A stretch of 64,000 nucleotides of DNA from Arion vulgaris (GCA_020796225.1 CM036771.1:31378703-31442702), one strand, 5' to 3'. Positions 21,290 through 32,345 are shown, numbered from the stretch's first letter. Notes: generated from the sequence alone by a model not told the origin. Translations and numbers: made by a program.

Positions 21290-21520
21290 TTGGACAGTTC
21301 TGCCACACAAACGGTCATATAAGCAGATTACCAACAGACAGTGCATCTCAAAGAGCAATGCTGCTCCGATACAATGGGTACAAAGCAAAAGGCAGGCCAC
21401 GCAAAGATGGACTTCAGAGATAAGAGGCGCCGAAACAACGAAGCGCACACAATGGCCCGTTTGAGAAATCTCTCCTAGACCTGACGCTTTGAGGCAAAAG
21501 AGGATTGAAGAAAACAAAAG
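21290..21520 (+). mobile_element. LINE-A 3' fragment
   Basis: Reads NGHISRLPTDSASQRAMLLR, YNGYKAKGRPRK, then loses frame (one-base deletion before gatggacttcagag). Ends tttgaggcaaaagaggattg, the LINE-A 3' end. Confidence 0.78.
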
Positions 21521-21611
21521 ACAGTCCTGGTCTAAAGTAAGTGGGAGAGAGAAGGGGAAAGGATAATGTGTGACTTGTGATAAATATTGACCATTTCTGT
21601 ATTGTGACATT

Positions 21612-21738
21612 TTTAGGGATCTCTGTGACGTGGAGGTAGGATACTCACCTCTCGCTTAATATGCACTCGGTTTGTTCCCAGCGCGGATCTATCGGGATAT
21701 TTTTCCAGAGATCCCTAATCTCAATGTAAGTGAAGTAG
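21612..21738 (+). mobile_element. S-beta SINE head fragment
   Basis: gggatctctgtgacgtggag, cactcggtttgttcccagcg, gatatttttccagagatccc and taatctcaatgtaagtga match the S-beta head up to the point where the Penelope-like copy begins. Confidence 0.75.
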
Positions 21739-22440
21739 AAACGGTCATTAAGCATTTTGCCCGTTTCACTGATATGTTCGCAATATAATCTACGCCATCA
21801 CTTGTAAACGGTGTGACAAGGCATATATCGGCGAAACAGGCAAAATGCTTAGTGACCGTTTAGGCCAACACTTACGTGATATACACCAATGTTCTTGACC
21901 CCTGTAGCCACTCATTCCAATGGAGCTGACCATTTTGGAGTTCGCGATGTCCAGTCACGATCATCCAATCATGTTCCTCTGATCATCGAAGTCGATTTGC
22001 TGTAGATAATCATTTTATTTCCTTATATGGTACCTTGCGACTTCATGGATTCAACGCTCTACATTCATATGTTTTTATTACTTTTTCTTCTTGTGCTACC
22101 TATTCTATATGTGTATATGTTAAATATGTGTGTGTATATATCATATACTGTATATATAATGTATATATACCATTTTTATTGTTTATCTTCTAGTTTCCAC
22201 TTCTAGTATTTTTGCATTCATTTCATTATTCGTTTTTATTCACAGATATTAATTTTAGGGCCGTTAGGACTTGACTGTTGTATTCTATATGTAGTGTGCT
22301 GTAGAAGAAGTGAAATTCGTCCCTTCTGTTGTATCCTTTGCTTGATAAAGGCCTGTTGGTAGAAACGTTGTTGTGTATTATTATTTTTTTGTATTTGGTA
22401 AAACTACAGTACTTTGTTTTTACGTGTTAAGAAGACATAG
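21739..22440 (+). mobile_element. Penelope-like retroelement remnant with GIY-YIG endonuclease
   Basis: From 21788 one frame reads IYAITCKRCDKAYIGETGKM, LSDRLGQHLRDIH, the core of the GIY-YIG endonuclease of Penelope-like elements (IY...C..C...YIGETG..L..R...H). Frameshifts follow: PVATHSNGADHFGVRDVQ and FISLYGTLRLHGFNALHSY appear in other frames, the latter resembling the conserved LGTLxxxGxN end. The 3' part (22250-22440) contains ttagggccgttagg, gcttgataaaggcctg, gtagaaacg and aaaactacagtactttg. No reverse transcriptase domain is present, and the 5' end is an inverted duplication of its own sequence (21739-21778 against 21822-21861). Confidence 0.82.
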
Positions 22441-22979
22441 AAAGGCTAGTATAGGACATAACATAGTTGCAAATTTCTGTTGATGTGCTCTAGATGGAGT
22501 TAAAATACGTCTTCCACACGTTTAAATATATATTTGAGAGCAATAACTACGCAATAGTGGTAGGCACACAACACGGCTGTTAACCCAAGTCAGGAAAGAC
22601 ATGCATAAGCAACGGTACTTATCAGATAAGTTATGGCGACTTGGTCCGGCTTCCAACTAAACTTACAGACTACATCAATACTTCAAGAACTAACTACATT
22701 ACACGCAAATTCTTGTCCCCGTCCCTACCACACCACAGACATAAGTCGGATATATGAAGACTCTACAGTCAATGGTAAGTAGAGAGAAAGGGGAGGGTCG
22801 ACATGAGAACTGACTTCGCTAAAGTGCTAGAGAGGAAGGACAAGATTATGGAAGACGGACGACGAAATGAGATATATATAAAACAAAGTAGTTGTGCTTT
22901 TTGCAGTCAGAATTGCAGATAAATGGATTGCAACAATAACATTTCTGGGTAAGTCGACGATCTTTAGACCCGAAGGAAG
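22441..22979. other. Spacer
   Basis: No repeat or gene recognised. Confidence 0.35.
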
Positions 22980-23640
22980 AGAGATAGAGATATATGGTTA
23001 GTGAAAGAAATAGAAGAATAGAGACGAGATATATGGTTAGTGAAAGAATAGAGAGATAGAGATACATGGTTAGTGAAAGAATAGAGAGAAGAGATAATGG
23101 TTAGTGAGAATAGAATCAGATCATGGTTAGTGAAGAATAGAGATGAATATGGTTAGTGAAGAATAGAGAGATAGAGATGTATGGTTAGTGAAAGAATAGA
23201 GAGACAGAGATACATGGTTAGTGAAAGAATAGAGAGACAGAGATACATGGTTAGTGAAAGAATAGAGAGACAGAGATACATGGTTAGTGAAAGAATAGAG
23301 AGACAGAGATATATGGTTAGTGAAAGAATAGAGAGATAGAGATATATGGTTATGAAGAATGAAGCAGAGATATGGTTAGTGAAGAATGAGAAGAGACATG
23401 GTTAGTGAAAGAATAGAGAGATAGAGATATATGGTTAGTGAAAGAATAGAGAGACAGAGATACATGGTTAGTGAGAATAGAACAGAGATACATGGTTAGT
23501 GAAAGAATAGAGAGATAGAGATACATGGTTAGTGAAAGAATAGAGAGACAGAGATATATGGTTAGTTAAAGAATAGAGAGATAGATATATGGTTAGTGAA
23601 AGAATAGTGAAAGAATAGAGAGAAAATAGAAAATGTTAAC
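22980..23640. repeat. 33-bp purine-rich minisatellite, about 20 copies
   Basis: Unit gaatagagagacagagatac + atggttagtgaaa. Clusters of deletions at 23085-23165 and 23345-23400 are confined to runs of adjacent copies. Confidence 0.95.
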
Positions 23641-24195
23641 AGTTTTGAATTTCTCAGTTCACTGCTAACAGATGGAAATGGGATAAAGAAAATTAAAAGA
23701 ACAAACATGGCTTTACAAAAAATTAAACAACTAAAGACAATATGGAATGGGACTGATATGAAAACAAAGCTAAGAATACTAAGAGCATGCATATTCCCAA
23801 TAGCAATGTGTGGATGTGAAGCATGGACATTTAACACGGCAGTGGGAAAATATATATGTGCTTTTGAATATAAGTGTTATAGAAGAGTCCGCAGTGTATT
23901 GACAGAAAAGAGAACAAATAGATCTATCCAGAAAGAACTCACAATCAAAAAACTGGCTGATACTACAAATAAGAAAACTAAAGTATTTTGGACATATAGA
24001 AAACCAACATGGAAGGAGGCATCTCGGCAAAGAGGAGATAAGAAAGATCAGGAGATAAATTCAGGATGTAACTGATGGTTTGAGCATGACGACTACAGAG
24101 GCGGGACATCTGGCCTACGAGAGAGAGAGGAGGGGGGGTGAAATTCGAAGGACTGTAAAGATGCAAAGTTCTGCTCAGGACAAGCTATTTGCTGA
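23640..24195 (+). mobile_element. LINE-B fragment, reverse transcriptase C-terminus
   Basis: The frame 23707-24075 reads MALQKIKQLKTIWNGTDMKT, KLRILRACIFPIAMCGCEAW, TFNTAVGKYICAFEYKCYRR and EKRTNRSIQKELTIKKL. This matches the thumb/connection region (IRxLxACVFPxAxYGCEAWT...FExKCYRR) that follows the palm in many non-LTR reverse transcriptases. A frameshift precedes QEINSGCN; the true continuation, DVTDGLSMTTTEAGHLAYER, is in another frame. The 3' end is gttctgctcaggacaagcta followed by ttgctgatga. Other copies: 34003, 51530, 53380, 63415. Confidence 0.85.
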
Positions 24196-24304
24196 TGAAA
24201 CAATCTATCTATATATACATAATTTTGCAGTGAAGGAATCGAAAAGAAAAGAAGTAAAACAACATCTCGTATGGAGTCAAAAGAGAGCGCTGAAGGCAGA
24301 GAGA

Positions 24305-24510
24305 CCATCTTATGTATTAACTCCAGTCTTAGTTTCACATGTGTCAACTGTGACAAGAATTGTAGTTTCACATGTGTCAACTGTGCAGAGAATTGTAGTT
24401 TCACATGTGTCAACTGTGCAAGATTGTAGTTTCACATGTGTCAACTGTGACAAGATTGTAGTTTCACATGTGTCAATTGTGACAAGAATTGTCATTTTCA
24501 AGTGCAAGTC
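24305..24510. repeat. 33-bp minisatellite, block 1
   Basis: Unit tttcacatgtgtcaactgtg + acaagaattgtag, about five copies. Each unit holds the palindromic word cacatgtg. It continues as block 2 after a 150-base unique segment that is itself duplicated after block 2. Confidence 0.93.
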
Positions 24511-24664
24511 ATTATAATCCAGCAACGACAAAATTGTGATTCAATTAACAACAAAATTATGTTTCCTGGAGACAAAGAGGTCAATGATGAATGTAAAATT
24601 TTTCATTGTCCAAACAAAATTGTAGTTTGGTGTCATCATACAATTAGTTTCACAGCTCATTCTA

Positions 24665-25218
24665 TTATGTGTCAACTGTGACAAGAATTGTAGTTTCACA
24701 TGTGTCAACTGTGACAAGAATTGTAGTTTCACATGTGTCAACTGTGGCAAAGATTGTAGTTTCACATGTGTCAACTGTGGCAAGAATTGTAGTTTCACAT
24801 GTGTCAACTGTGGCAAGAATTGTAGTTTCACATGTGTCAACAATTGTAGTTTCACATGTGTCAGCTGTGGCAAAGATTGTAGTTTCACATGTGTCAACTG
24901 TGGCAAAGATTGTAATTTCACATGTGTCAACTGTGGCAAAGATTGTAGCTTCACATGTGTCAACTGTGGCAAAGATTGTAGTTTCACATGTGTCAACTGT
25001 GGCAAAGATTGTAGTTTCACATGTGTCAACTGTGGCAAAGATTGTAGCTTCACATGTGTCAACTGTGGCAAGAATTGTAGTTTCACATGTGTCAACTGTG
25101 ACAAAGATTGTAGTTTCACATGTGTCAACTGTGACAAAGATTGTAGTTTCACATGTGTCAACTGTGACAAAGATTGTAGTTTCACATGTGTCAATTGTGG
25201 CAAGAATTGTCAGTCCAA
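24665..25218. repeat. 33-bp minisatellite, block 2, about 16 copies
   Basis: Same unit as 24305-24510, with caaagattgtag variants and one short copy near 24840. All three frames stay open on one or both strands because the unit is 33 bases. One frame encodes CSFTCVNCGKD repeats. Confidence 0.95.
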
Positions 25219-25219
25219 G

Positions 25220-25385
25220 ATAGGTCATTACAACCACAACAGACGTTGTGATTCAATAAACAACAAAATATATTGTGTCTCCTGAGACAAAGAGGCCAAT
25301 GATGAATGATATATATATATCTTGTTGTCCTAAACAAAAGTCTGTCCAGTTGGTGTCATCTATACATCATTACACGGCCACCTCT
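25220..25385. repeat. Duplicate of the segment after array block 1
   Basis: gtcattacaaccacaac, ttgtgattcaataaacaaca, gagacaaagaggccaatgat and ttggtgtcatc repeat the order seen at 24507-24640. Array plus flank was therefore duplicated as one unit of variable length. Confidence 0.8.
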
Positions 25386-25529
25386 TCCTTATATTAGAAG
25401 TAGTAATATTCGTGTCAGTCTTCTCTACAACCAGTCACCCACCGACTGTGAAAGATAAACTGTAACAGTCAATGTCTGTCACTTCTATTGTTGATAATCT
25501 TTGTCCATGTCTAGAAAATCGACGACTCG

Positions 25530-25700
25530 TTTACTGTTGTTCTTCTTCTTTGTGTTCGTTCTTTACGACCAATTTAATCACTCTTTGTGATATGTTTGAT
25601 CTTTGCCAAGAACGTGTATACGTTGCACATTGGTTTGGTAGGTCCCTAATCGCATAGATTTCTACACGCTTAGGACACGTGCATCCGATTTCAGCCAAGT
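25530..25700 (-). mobile_element. S-delta-like element, diverged subfamily
   Basis: On the minus strand ggctgaaatcggatgcacgt, gtgtcctaagcgtgtaga, caacgtatacacgttcttgg, atatcacaaagagtgatt and ends aagaagaagaac. Closest relative is 32660-32900. It shares cgga-tg, acgta and cacaaagagtg with S-delta. Confidence 0.6.
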
Positions 25701-25774
25701 ATATTGTCGTTGATGGCTACGTTCTGAAAAAAAAAGGATATGCCAGATTTCCAACTAAAGTACAAACTGCGCGC

Positions 25775-25830
25775 ACGACGCATAGCGCACGCACGCACGC
25801 ACACACACACAAACAAACACACCACACACC
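25775..25830. repeat. CA-rich microsatellite
   Basis: gcacgcacgcacgcacacac followed by acacacaaacaaacacacca. Confidence 0.9.
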
Positions 25831-26639
25831 GCATGTACACATACAATTGTTAATATAATGAGATAAATTAATGACACACAACAGCTGAGATAATACATGC
25901 AACACACAGTAGTACACAGGTGCGTGCGGAATGTTTTCTCAGTATGATGCAAGTCTTCGAAATGCCGCCCTTTTTTTCTTTAAAATAACATTCGATTGTG
26001 TTTTTAAAAATAAAATGACACAAAATGTACGAATACTACAATCGTATACATCAATATCGGAATAACATAGACCAATATAGAAAAGTGTTGCCTAAAGATT
26101 TTAAATTATTGAATGGTTCAAATTGTATTTTGATTTCGCTGCATATGCCGCCCGTTAGTTCTACCTGATGCGGCAGCCTTCTGTATCATAGCCGGCACGT
26201 CCTGCTAGTCCAGATAATACACGCAACACACTGGACCAGATAGATAACACATGCAACACATTACTATAGTAAATTGAGATAGCAGATTGTGACAACACAA
26301 TGTCAGCTCGCAAGGGAGGATACTATGATTGTATTCTACTAACAAGTTTCTTGGAGATAACATATTTGTTATTCCGCCGGGGAGAGATAGAATGATAAGT
26401 AACAGAAACAGAATAAAAGCTAGATGAATCGACCAGTGATACTGACTAGATAGCAACGTCAGCGCCGTCAGGTCCCAAGGCAGCTTAAGAGTTAATGCAG
26501 CTTCTGTGTGTCTGAAACTAGAGGATAATGGATCCTAGGACAGGACAACCAGTTCTGATATCAATGATTTTTTGTGCATAGGCGGATCATGACCGTAGAG
26601 TGAAGTATTTTAGGGGATATTAACATAATGAGTGAGAAC
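25831..26639. other. Spacer
   Basis: Contains a 36-base imperfect duplication (gataatacatgcaacacac near 25890; ataatacacgcaacacac near 26213 and ataacacatgcaacacat near 26243). No gene supported. Confidence 0.4.
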
Positions 26640-26800
26640 ACCGCAAGCATTCACATTTTTGAAAGTGAATTCAACAAAACACTGTCTTTACTGTCTGTAA
26701 TACGTTTTAGGGTGATGTATGGCAGGGGGAACATGATCATGAGAAATTTACAGGCAGTGCAGTCGCAGCCAAACTGTTAGGTTAGGATTTTTCTTTATGA
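26640..26800 (+). mobile_element. Possible LINE 3' remnant related to 16440-16990
   Basis: cagtcgcagccaaactgtta + ggttaggatttttc parallels cagtcgccacgaagctgttc + aggttaggatttttc on the minus strand near 16565-16610. Similarity extends about 100 bases with interruptions. Confidence 0.3.
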
Positions 26801-26945
26801 TAACGACAGAAAAAAAACGTTGCTGAGAGAGGCAAGAAATATCGGACTTATAACTCCATGTAAGAGATTGAGCGAGTTGTACAGGACAGAGTAGTATGGA
26901 GAAATTACTTGCAGGCCCATGTAACGTCTAACGGTGCGAGAGGAA

Positions 26946-26985
26946 TATATATATATGTGTGTGTGTATGTGTGTGCGTGTGTGTA
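26946..26985. repeat. TA/TG microsatellite
   Basis: atatatatatgtgtgtgtgt followed by atgtgtgtgcgtgtgtgt. Confidence 0.9.
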
Positions 26986-26987
26986 TA

Positions 26988-27312
26988 GAAAGAGAGTATT
27001 ATCAATATAAGGGAAGACTGCAGTAAAACTATTATAGCAATGGCGAAACAAGTAAAATCAAAATACTGTAATTTTACAAAATACAAAAACAATAACAATA
27101 CACAGCAACGTTTCGACCAAAAGGCCCTTTTCAAGCAAAGGATACAAGAGAAGTGAAGAATTCACTTCTTACACAGCACATAACCATGTTGAATCAAACA
27201 ATAAGTTCACAACGACCTAAAATCATGTCGAAACATGCTGTGTATTGTTATTGTTTTTGTATTTGTAAAACTACAGTCCTTGTTTGTATGTGTTTCGCAA
27301 TTGCTATATATA
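26988..27312. mobile_element. Two Penelope-like 3' ends in inverted orientation
   Basis: 26988-27225 is a minus-strand end: attgttattgtttttgtatt, gtcgaaacgttgctg, gcttgaaaagggcctttt and then atagttttactgcagtcttc. 27226-27312 is a short plus-strand end: gtcgaaacatgctgtgtatt, tttgtatttgtaaaactaca, gtgtttcgcaattgc. The same inverted pair occurs at 44440-44665. Confidence 0.7.
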
Positions 27313-27365
27313 TATATATATCGAGAGAGAGAGAGAGAGAGAGAGGAGAGATAATATATATATTG
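27303..27365. repeat. TA and GA microsatellites
   Basis: tatatatatatatat, then gagagagagagagagagaga, then tatatatat. Confidence 0.92.
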
Positions 27366-28009
27366 ATGTATCTAGGCATATGTGATGAAATCTCACATTT
27401 CCTTTTATAATGACAAACAAATGAGAAGAGGTTGCGTTTTATTTTCTACTTGTGTTCATTGACAAACTCAAATGGAATGGTCTGACATGTGTCATTGAGA
27501 GGAGATGTTCCTCGACAGAAGATCTCTGTAGTCAGAAGAATTATGCCTGGATCTACTTGTGTGAGTTCCATCACGTTACAAGACAGAGGGAGATCTGTAG
27601 TTCCTCGATATGACAAAACCTTCCCCTGGAGACATCTAGTGGTGACAAAACCTTCCCCTGGAGACATCTAGTGGGATATCAAAGGGCTTCAAGCGGCTTG
27701 CGATGTTAGGTAGTGAGGCGGTGATAAGTTGGAAATCGTTGAAAGGAAGTGTTAAGAGGATCAGATGAAGGAGTGAATGGCAGGAGGAGACAAGTGGGTT
27801 GATGTCTGACGGTGGAGTGTTAATATGAATCGAATAGATTTAGAATAGTTTGGGAGTGGAAGTTCGGACAGCTAAACAAACGTGGCAACTTGCGTATAGA
27901 CACTTCGAAATACATAAATAGAGATACATTGAAACATAACAACGCATACAACAGACATAATGATGACCAGATAGACATGTAGATACGTATACACACATAC
28001 TCATAGATA
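27366..28009. other. Spacer with a short duplication
   Basis: tgacaaaaccttcccctgga + gacatctagtg is repeated at 27609 and 27644. No gene supported. Confidence 0.45.
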
Positions 28010-28200
28010 TATATATAGAGAGAGAGAGAATGAAAGACAGCAAGAGAGAGAGAGAGAGAGACGAGACAGAGCAAGAGAGAGAGCGAGGAGACAGAGGAGA
28101 GAGAGCACACGAGAGAGACACGAGAGAGAGATAGAGACGAGAGAGAGAGAGAGAGAGCACACGAGAGAGGCAAGAGCAAGAGAGAGAGAGAGTAATACAC
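28010..28200. repeat. GA-rich low-complexity tract
   Basis: Long runs of gagagagaga interrupted by cacg and ac; plus strand almost all purine. The minus-strand frames over it (SLSLSL) are low-complexity artefacts. Confidence 0.92.
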
Positions 28201-28834
28201 ATAGAAGGAGAGAGCGAGATAGATAAATAAATTAGTGGGTGGTGGACAATATCAACGTGGAAATAAAAAGGAGTTGACAGTGATTGGGACATACATTTAG
28301 AATGTAGAAGACCAGACACCCACATGTGGATTTGAAATGGTATCAGGGAGGCAAGAGAGGAAGTGGCGACATAGAGAGACATGGACTGTAGACAGAGAAT
28401 GAAAAGTGGCGGGAATGACCTGGAATGAACTAAGCTGGCTTGCTGAAGACATATCTGGTTGGAGGAAATGTTTCGATGCCTTATGATTCACTGGGAATTC
28501 AGAGAAGAAGACAAGCAGGATATATGTACATATAAAGTAGATATTATACACAATACAACACAATACAACACAATACATAAACGGAGGTAGTGCAGATAAG
28601 TTAGCGATACAGACAATGGATCATTGCAGACAAGGGAGCAACACAGAAACCTACCGAGAAAAAAAGTCACAAACTGACAATGTCAAGCACAGCCATACAC
28701 ATGACCACTGATAAGGACAACATAAACATATATATGACTGTGGTTTCGATACATTTAATGATTCAACATTTAACGTTGAGAATATGACAATACTCAACGA
28801 CGTAGATTATATCATTTTTGATCACCTGTGTTAT
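28201..28834. other. Spacer
   Basis: A three-copy 10-base repeat, acacaatacaac, lies near 28550. No other feature. Confidence 0.4.
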
Positions 28835-29070
28835 GCTGGAGCTCGCAAGGGGAGCAAATAATAGTAACACCGCAACCTACAAAGCATGTCGTAAGAGGCG
28901 ACTGATGTAGGGCCCAAGGAAGCTATCCTAAAAATAAATAGTGTCGGAGAAATCGGATGTGCTGGCCTAATTGGCACAACGTACAATCGCTCTTAGGCTC
29001 GGATCACATACAAATCACAAAGAGTGGTTAAACAAGTGATCGATATGGAGCGTTCGAAGAAGAAGCAGAA
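28835..29070 (+). mobile_element. S-delta element
   Basis: tgctggagctcgcaagggga, catgtcgtaagaggcgactg, atcggatgtgctggcct, cacaacgtacaatcgctctt, aatcacaaagagtggttaa and gttcgaagaagaagcaga. A short gap removes part of the middle. Confidence 0.82.
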
Positions 29071-29494
29071 GATGACAACATATGACAACAGCGACGAAAA
29101 TAGCAACAATGTTGTAGCAATAACAACAACGTACTTGATCATTCTTAAAAAAAGCAGATCAGGACACAGTGCTCCCATTTCCTCACACCCCCACACACAC
29201 ACATACAGACACTAGGACACACATAGCAATCGATAAGAGAGCAGAGGTTAACGCATTGCTGCTCATCGTGATTCGATAAATTGTTAAACATGCTATTAGT
29301 GTCAGAGTTCAGGAAGCTGAGAGGAAAAGTTCCCAAGTGGGTCACTCATTGGGAAACATGAATCGAATACCTGAGCTCAAGTATATATTCTAGAATTAGA
29401 AGAAGCCAGATGCCAGAAGGAAGTGTGGAGCAGAAGAGTACATGCGATACTATATCAATAAACAACGATGAAGGTTAAATCTTACAAACCTCCG
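29071..29494. other. Spacer
   Basis: cacacccccacacacacac near 29185; otherwise featureless. Confidence 0.35.
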
Positions 29495-29755
29495 TGTTTT
29501 GGCGGGGCTCGAAAGGGGAGTAAAGAATAATAGCAGTACGACCTACAAGGTATTTCGTAAGAGACGACTGAGGTAGAAGCATAAGGAAGATATCCTAGTA
29601 AATAAAAAGCGTAGCAGAAACCTGATGTGCTGACCGACCTACTTGTACGCGCATAACTGGCACAACGTACACTCGCTCTTAGGCTCATATCACATATAAA
29701 TCACACAGAGTTGTTAACAAGTGGTCGGTCTGGATAGTTCAAGAAAGAAGAAGAA
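29495..29755 (+). mobile_element. S-delta element
   Basis: ggcggggctcgaaaggggag to gttcaagaaagaagaagaat with all family landmarks. Confidence 0.82.
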
Positions 29756-29814
29756 TATCATGGGACAACACGTCTACAAAGGACATGCACTAGCAACTAC
29801 ACTATCGCAGCACA

Positions 29815-29955
29815 TGAACATGGCTTGTTACATGACTGCACATGGCTTGTTACATGACTGCACATGACTGTACATGGCTTGTTACATGACTGCACATGAC
29901 TGTACATGCTTTACATGACTGCACATGACTGTACATGGCTTGTTACATGACTGCA
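29815..29955. repeat. 22/33-bp minisatellite
   Basis: catggcttgttacatgactg + ca with nested ca-tgactgta insertions, about six copies. Confidence 0.88.
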
Positions 29956-30274
29956 AAAAGTGATTATCAAAACGTTTCTTCCTAGCACACACAATAAATA
30001 AGGAGACCAAACAAGAAGGTATCAGCAACGGTCCATATTTATTACTGTGAGAAAAAAAACCAGATCTAAAGTGGTAGACGTTGCCAGCAATTTCATCTAA
30101 AAATCCCATTTTGTCAGCACCAAAACCAGATTTATAGCCCATTTATTCAGGCCAGACTCAACTGGGAGGAGATTTTGTAGAATTGAAGTGCACTGGCCAA
30201 TTCTAATAAAACAGAACGAATAAATATATTGAAAGAAAAAGGATATAGAAAACCCCTAGATAACCCTTCACAGA
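29956..30274. other. Spacer
   Basis: No recognised feature. Confidence 0.35.
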
Positions 30275-30505
30275 CATACTATAGTACAATGAGTACGGTC
30301 TTGGTACAAGACATACTAGAGTACAGTGAGTACCGTCTTGCTACAAGACATACTTGAGTACAGTGAGTACGGTCTTGCTACAGCTTTCAGAGACATGTTT
30401 GGGTACAGTGAGTACGGTCTTGGTACAGCTTTCGGAGACATGTTTGGGTACAGTGAGTACGGTCTTGCTGCAGCTTACAGAGACATGTTTGAGTACATTG
30501 TTGCT
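30275..30505. repeat. Minisatellite with 37- and 45-bp units
   Basis: All units share gtacagtgagtac-gtcttg. The left copies are 37 bases (agacatacta-gagtac...tgctaca). The right copies gained 8 bases (gctttcag/gctttcgg) to make 45. Confidence 0.9.
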
Positions 30506-30861
30506 ATGTTCATGTCGTCGTTCTAATTTGCTATTGTCCATGACATACGTGTAATTTTTATTTTGGATGTACGTAATGTACACATAATAACTGCATAACT
30601 GGTCTAGATTGACGTTCCTGCACTGATGCCGCTCTTAGGTGATCAGTCTAGTCTAGCTAGTTAAACGTGTCAACAGTGCATACTAATGAAAGTTAGCATC
30701 GCAAAATAAATTGTCAACTTCACACGAATAGCATTCAGTTTGATTTTTGTAACAGGGCATTTAGGTGTAAGTGGAAATAAACGTGCCGATATGTTTCACG
30801 TATGGCTGCTGTAAAAAGCGGGCGAGCAACGGAACAGGCTGATATTCTAAATTCTCTAAGG
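30506..30861. other. Spacer
   Basis: No recognised feature. Confidence 0.35.
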
Positions 30862-30872
30862 GAGAAAGAGAG

Positions 30873-30916
<44 letters not shown>
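30862..30916. repeat. GA microsatellite
   Basis: gagagaggagagagagagag with a few interruptions. Confidence 0.92.
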
Positions 30917-30917
<1 letters not shown>

Positions 30918-31124
30918 CATGTAAACGATTCAAGTAATAGTGGTGAAGAATCTAGAACCGTAACTAGACTGCAAGAATAACAAGTCAAATGTAGTGTAGC
31001 TAGACACGAACACTATACTGGTAACCAAAGAAAAATAGTAAACCAACAAAGAACCGATGTTGTTAGTTGCCACACGCTGACAGACACACTGTGCAGGAGA
31101 CAAGAGCACGGTTGGACTAAATGA

Positions 31125-31240
31125 TTTGATGTGTAGTGATGATGATCCGACGACTAAAATTGATTTGATGTGCAATGATAATGATCAGAAGACTAAAATT
31201 GATGTGATGTGCAGTGATGATGATCCGACGAGTTAACTAA
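31125..31240. repeat. 39-bp repeat, 3 copies
   Basis: gatttgatgtgtagtgatga + tgatccgacgactaaaatt with small changes. Confidence 0.88.
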
Positions 31241-31659
31241 ACTAAACTAACTAATATATATGAAAGTAATAATAATATAGTCACTATAATTAGAAGACAT
31301 TGGAGAGAGTTGTCTCACAACTTGATAGCTACAATTTATGGAATGAAAGTACATGATAAATGTTAGTGATCTATTACAGTCTTATGTTACAATGGCAACG
31401 GACATTGATAGAGAAGAAGAAGAAGATACAGAAAGCAAAATAATACAGTTTGAAAAATAAAATTGTGAGAAAGGAAATATATGATATTCGGTGACAAGAC
31501 ATGGGCGGAATCTCAAGGTGGTATCTACACGAAAAGACATGGTAATATATAATATAAATAGAGAACCGGTTGGTAAGAAAACAATCTGTTGGGAGAAATG
31601 GTAGATCACGACAATAGGTTTGAGAAAGAGTATACAAATAATATTTTCCGTTAAAATTT
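31241..31659. other. AT-rich spacer
   Basis: gaagaagaagaag near 31410; no gene supported. Confidence 0.35.
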
Positions 31660-32105
31660 ACATACCTTAGGGTATACAATGTCTGTGACTTCATATTTCT
31701 AGACTCTAGTGTGCAGGTGCATACAATCAAGGAAAATTAAATATTTCAGACACATCAAATGACATGAGTTCATAGAGAAGATAATTTTGAAGGGAATGAT
31801 GTCTGGAAGAAGAATGAGAGGAAGACCTAAAAGTTGATGAGTGCAAGATGTCATTGACGATCTGAGAATAACTGTTGCTGACGCCGGTTAACTTGCACAG
31901 AACAAAGAGTTTTTCAGGACTGTTGTCATGGGAGCCAAGTCCGGAAGGAACAAGCTACTTGATGATGATGATGATGAGTGTGCAGGTGGTAAGAGGCCCA
32001 ATCCCTTTTCTCACGTTAGAACATCGAGTTTGGGATTGAGCCCACAACCCTCTTGAATCCGAGTCGATGATAGGCGAACACTTATACATTAAGTTAATCC
32101 GTATG
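31660..32105 (-). mobile_element. S-zeta SINE split by a LINE-C insertion
   Basis: Flanking halves 31660-31719 and 31977-32105 join into the S-zeta order seen at 11345-11575: ctagactctagtgtgcaggt, then ggtaagaggcccaatcc, ttgggattgagcccacaacc (B-box region reversed), cgatgataggcgaac and ttaagttaatccg (head). LINE-C lies between with 12-base target repeats. Confidence 0.75.
31720..31976 (+). mobile_element. LINE-C insertion with exact 12-bp target repeats
   Basis: agtgtgcaggtg occurs exactly at 31708-31719 and 31977-31988. Between them is a 5'-truncated LINE end reading IQSRKIKYFRHIK, EKIILKGMMSGRRMRGRPK, VQDVIDDLRITVADAG, LAQNKEFFRTVVMGAKSGRN and ending in (gat)n. Stops interrupt the frame, so it is inactive. 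Confidence 0.88.
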
Positions 32106-32345
32106 ACGTATGCTAGTAACAATCATCTTGATATGGAGTACGAGATTGAAATCAATCTCAACCTCTCAAGTAGGAGAAGGCTTGCATGAATGTCGAGGGA
32201 CACTGATGATAAGGGGCAGCAAATCTTCAGCTTCGCAAACAAAATATCATCCATAAGCGCCATACTGAACTCCCTGACTGCGCCTGAATTCATAGCAGAC
32301 TGACGAGAAGAAGAAGAAATCATTCTGAATCTGCTAGACTTGCTG
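32106..32345. other. Possible decayed coding fragment
   Basis: A plus-strand frame without stops for about 40 codons reads SRDTDDKGQQIFSFANKISS, ISAILNSLTAPEFIAD. It has ordinary amino-acid composition and is not tandem, but I recognise no family and there are no clear splice sites. It may be part of a retroelement. Confidence 0.2.

Noticed and set aside
22345..22375. Active hammerhead ribozyme
   Set aside because: Only a gataa...gaaac core-like word is seen; the CUGAUGA box is altered and no third stem with a cleavage site is evident.
24669..25223. CRISPR-like regularity
   Set aside because: Units are contiguous with no unique spacers, and the DNA is clearly animal; the same holds for all other arrays.
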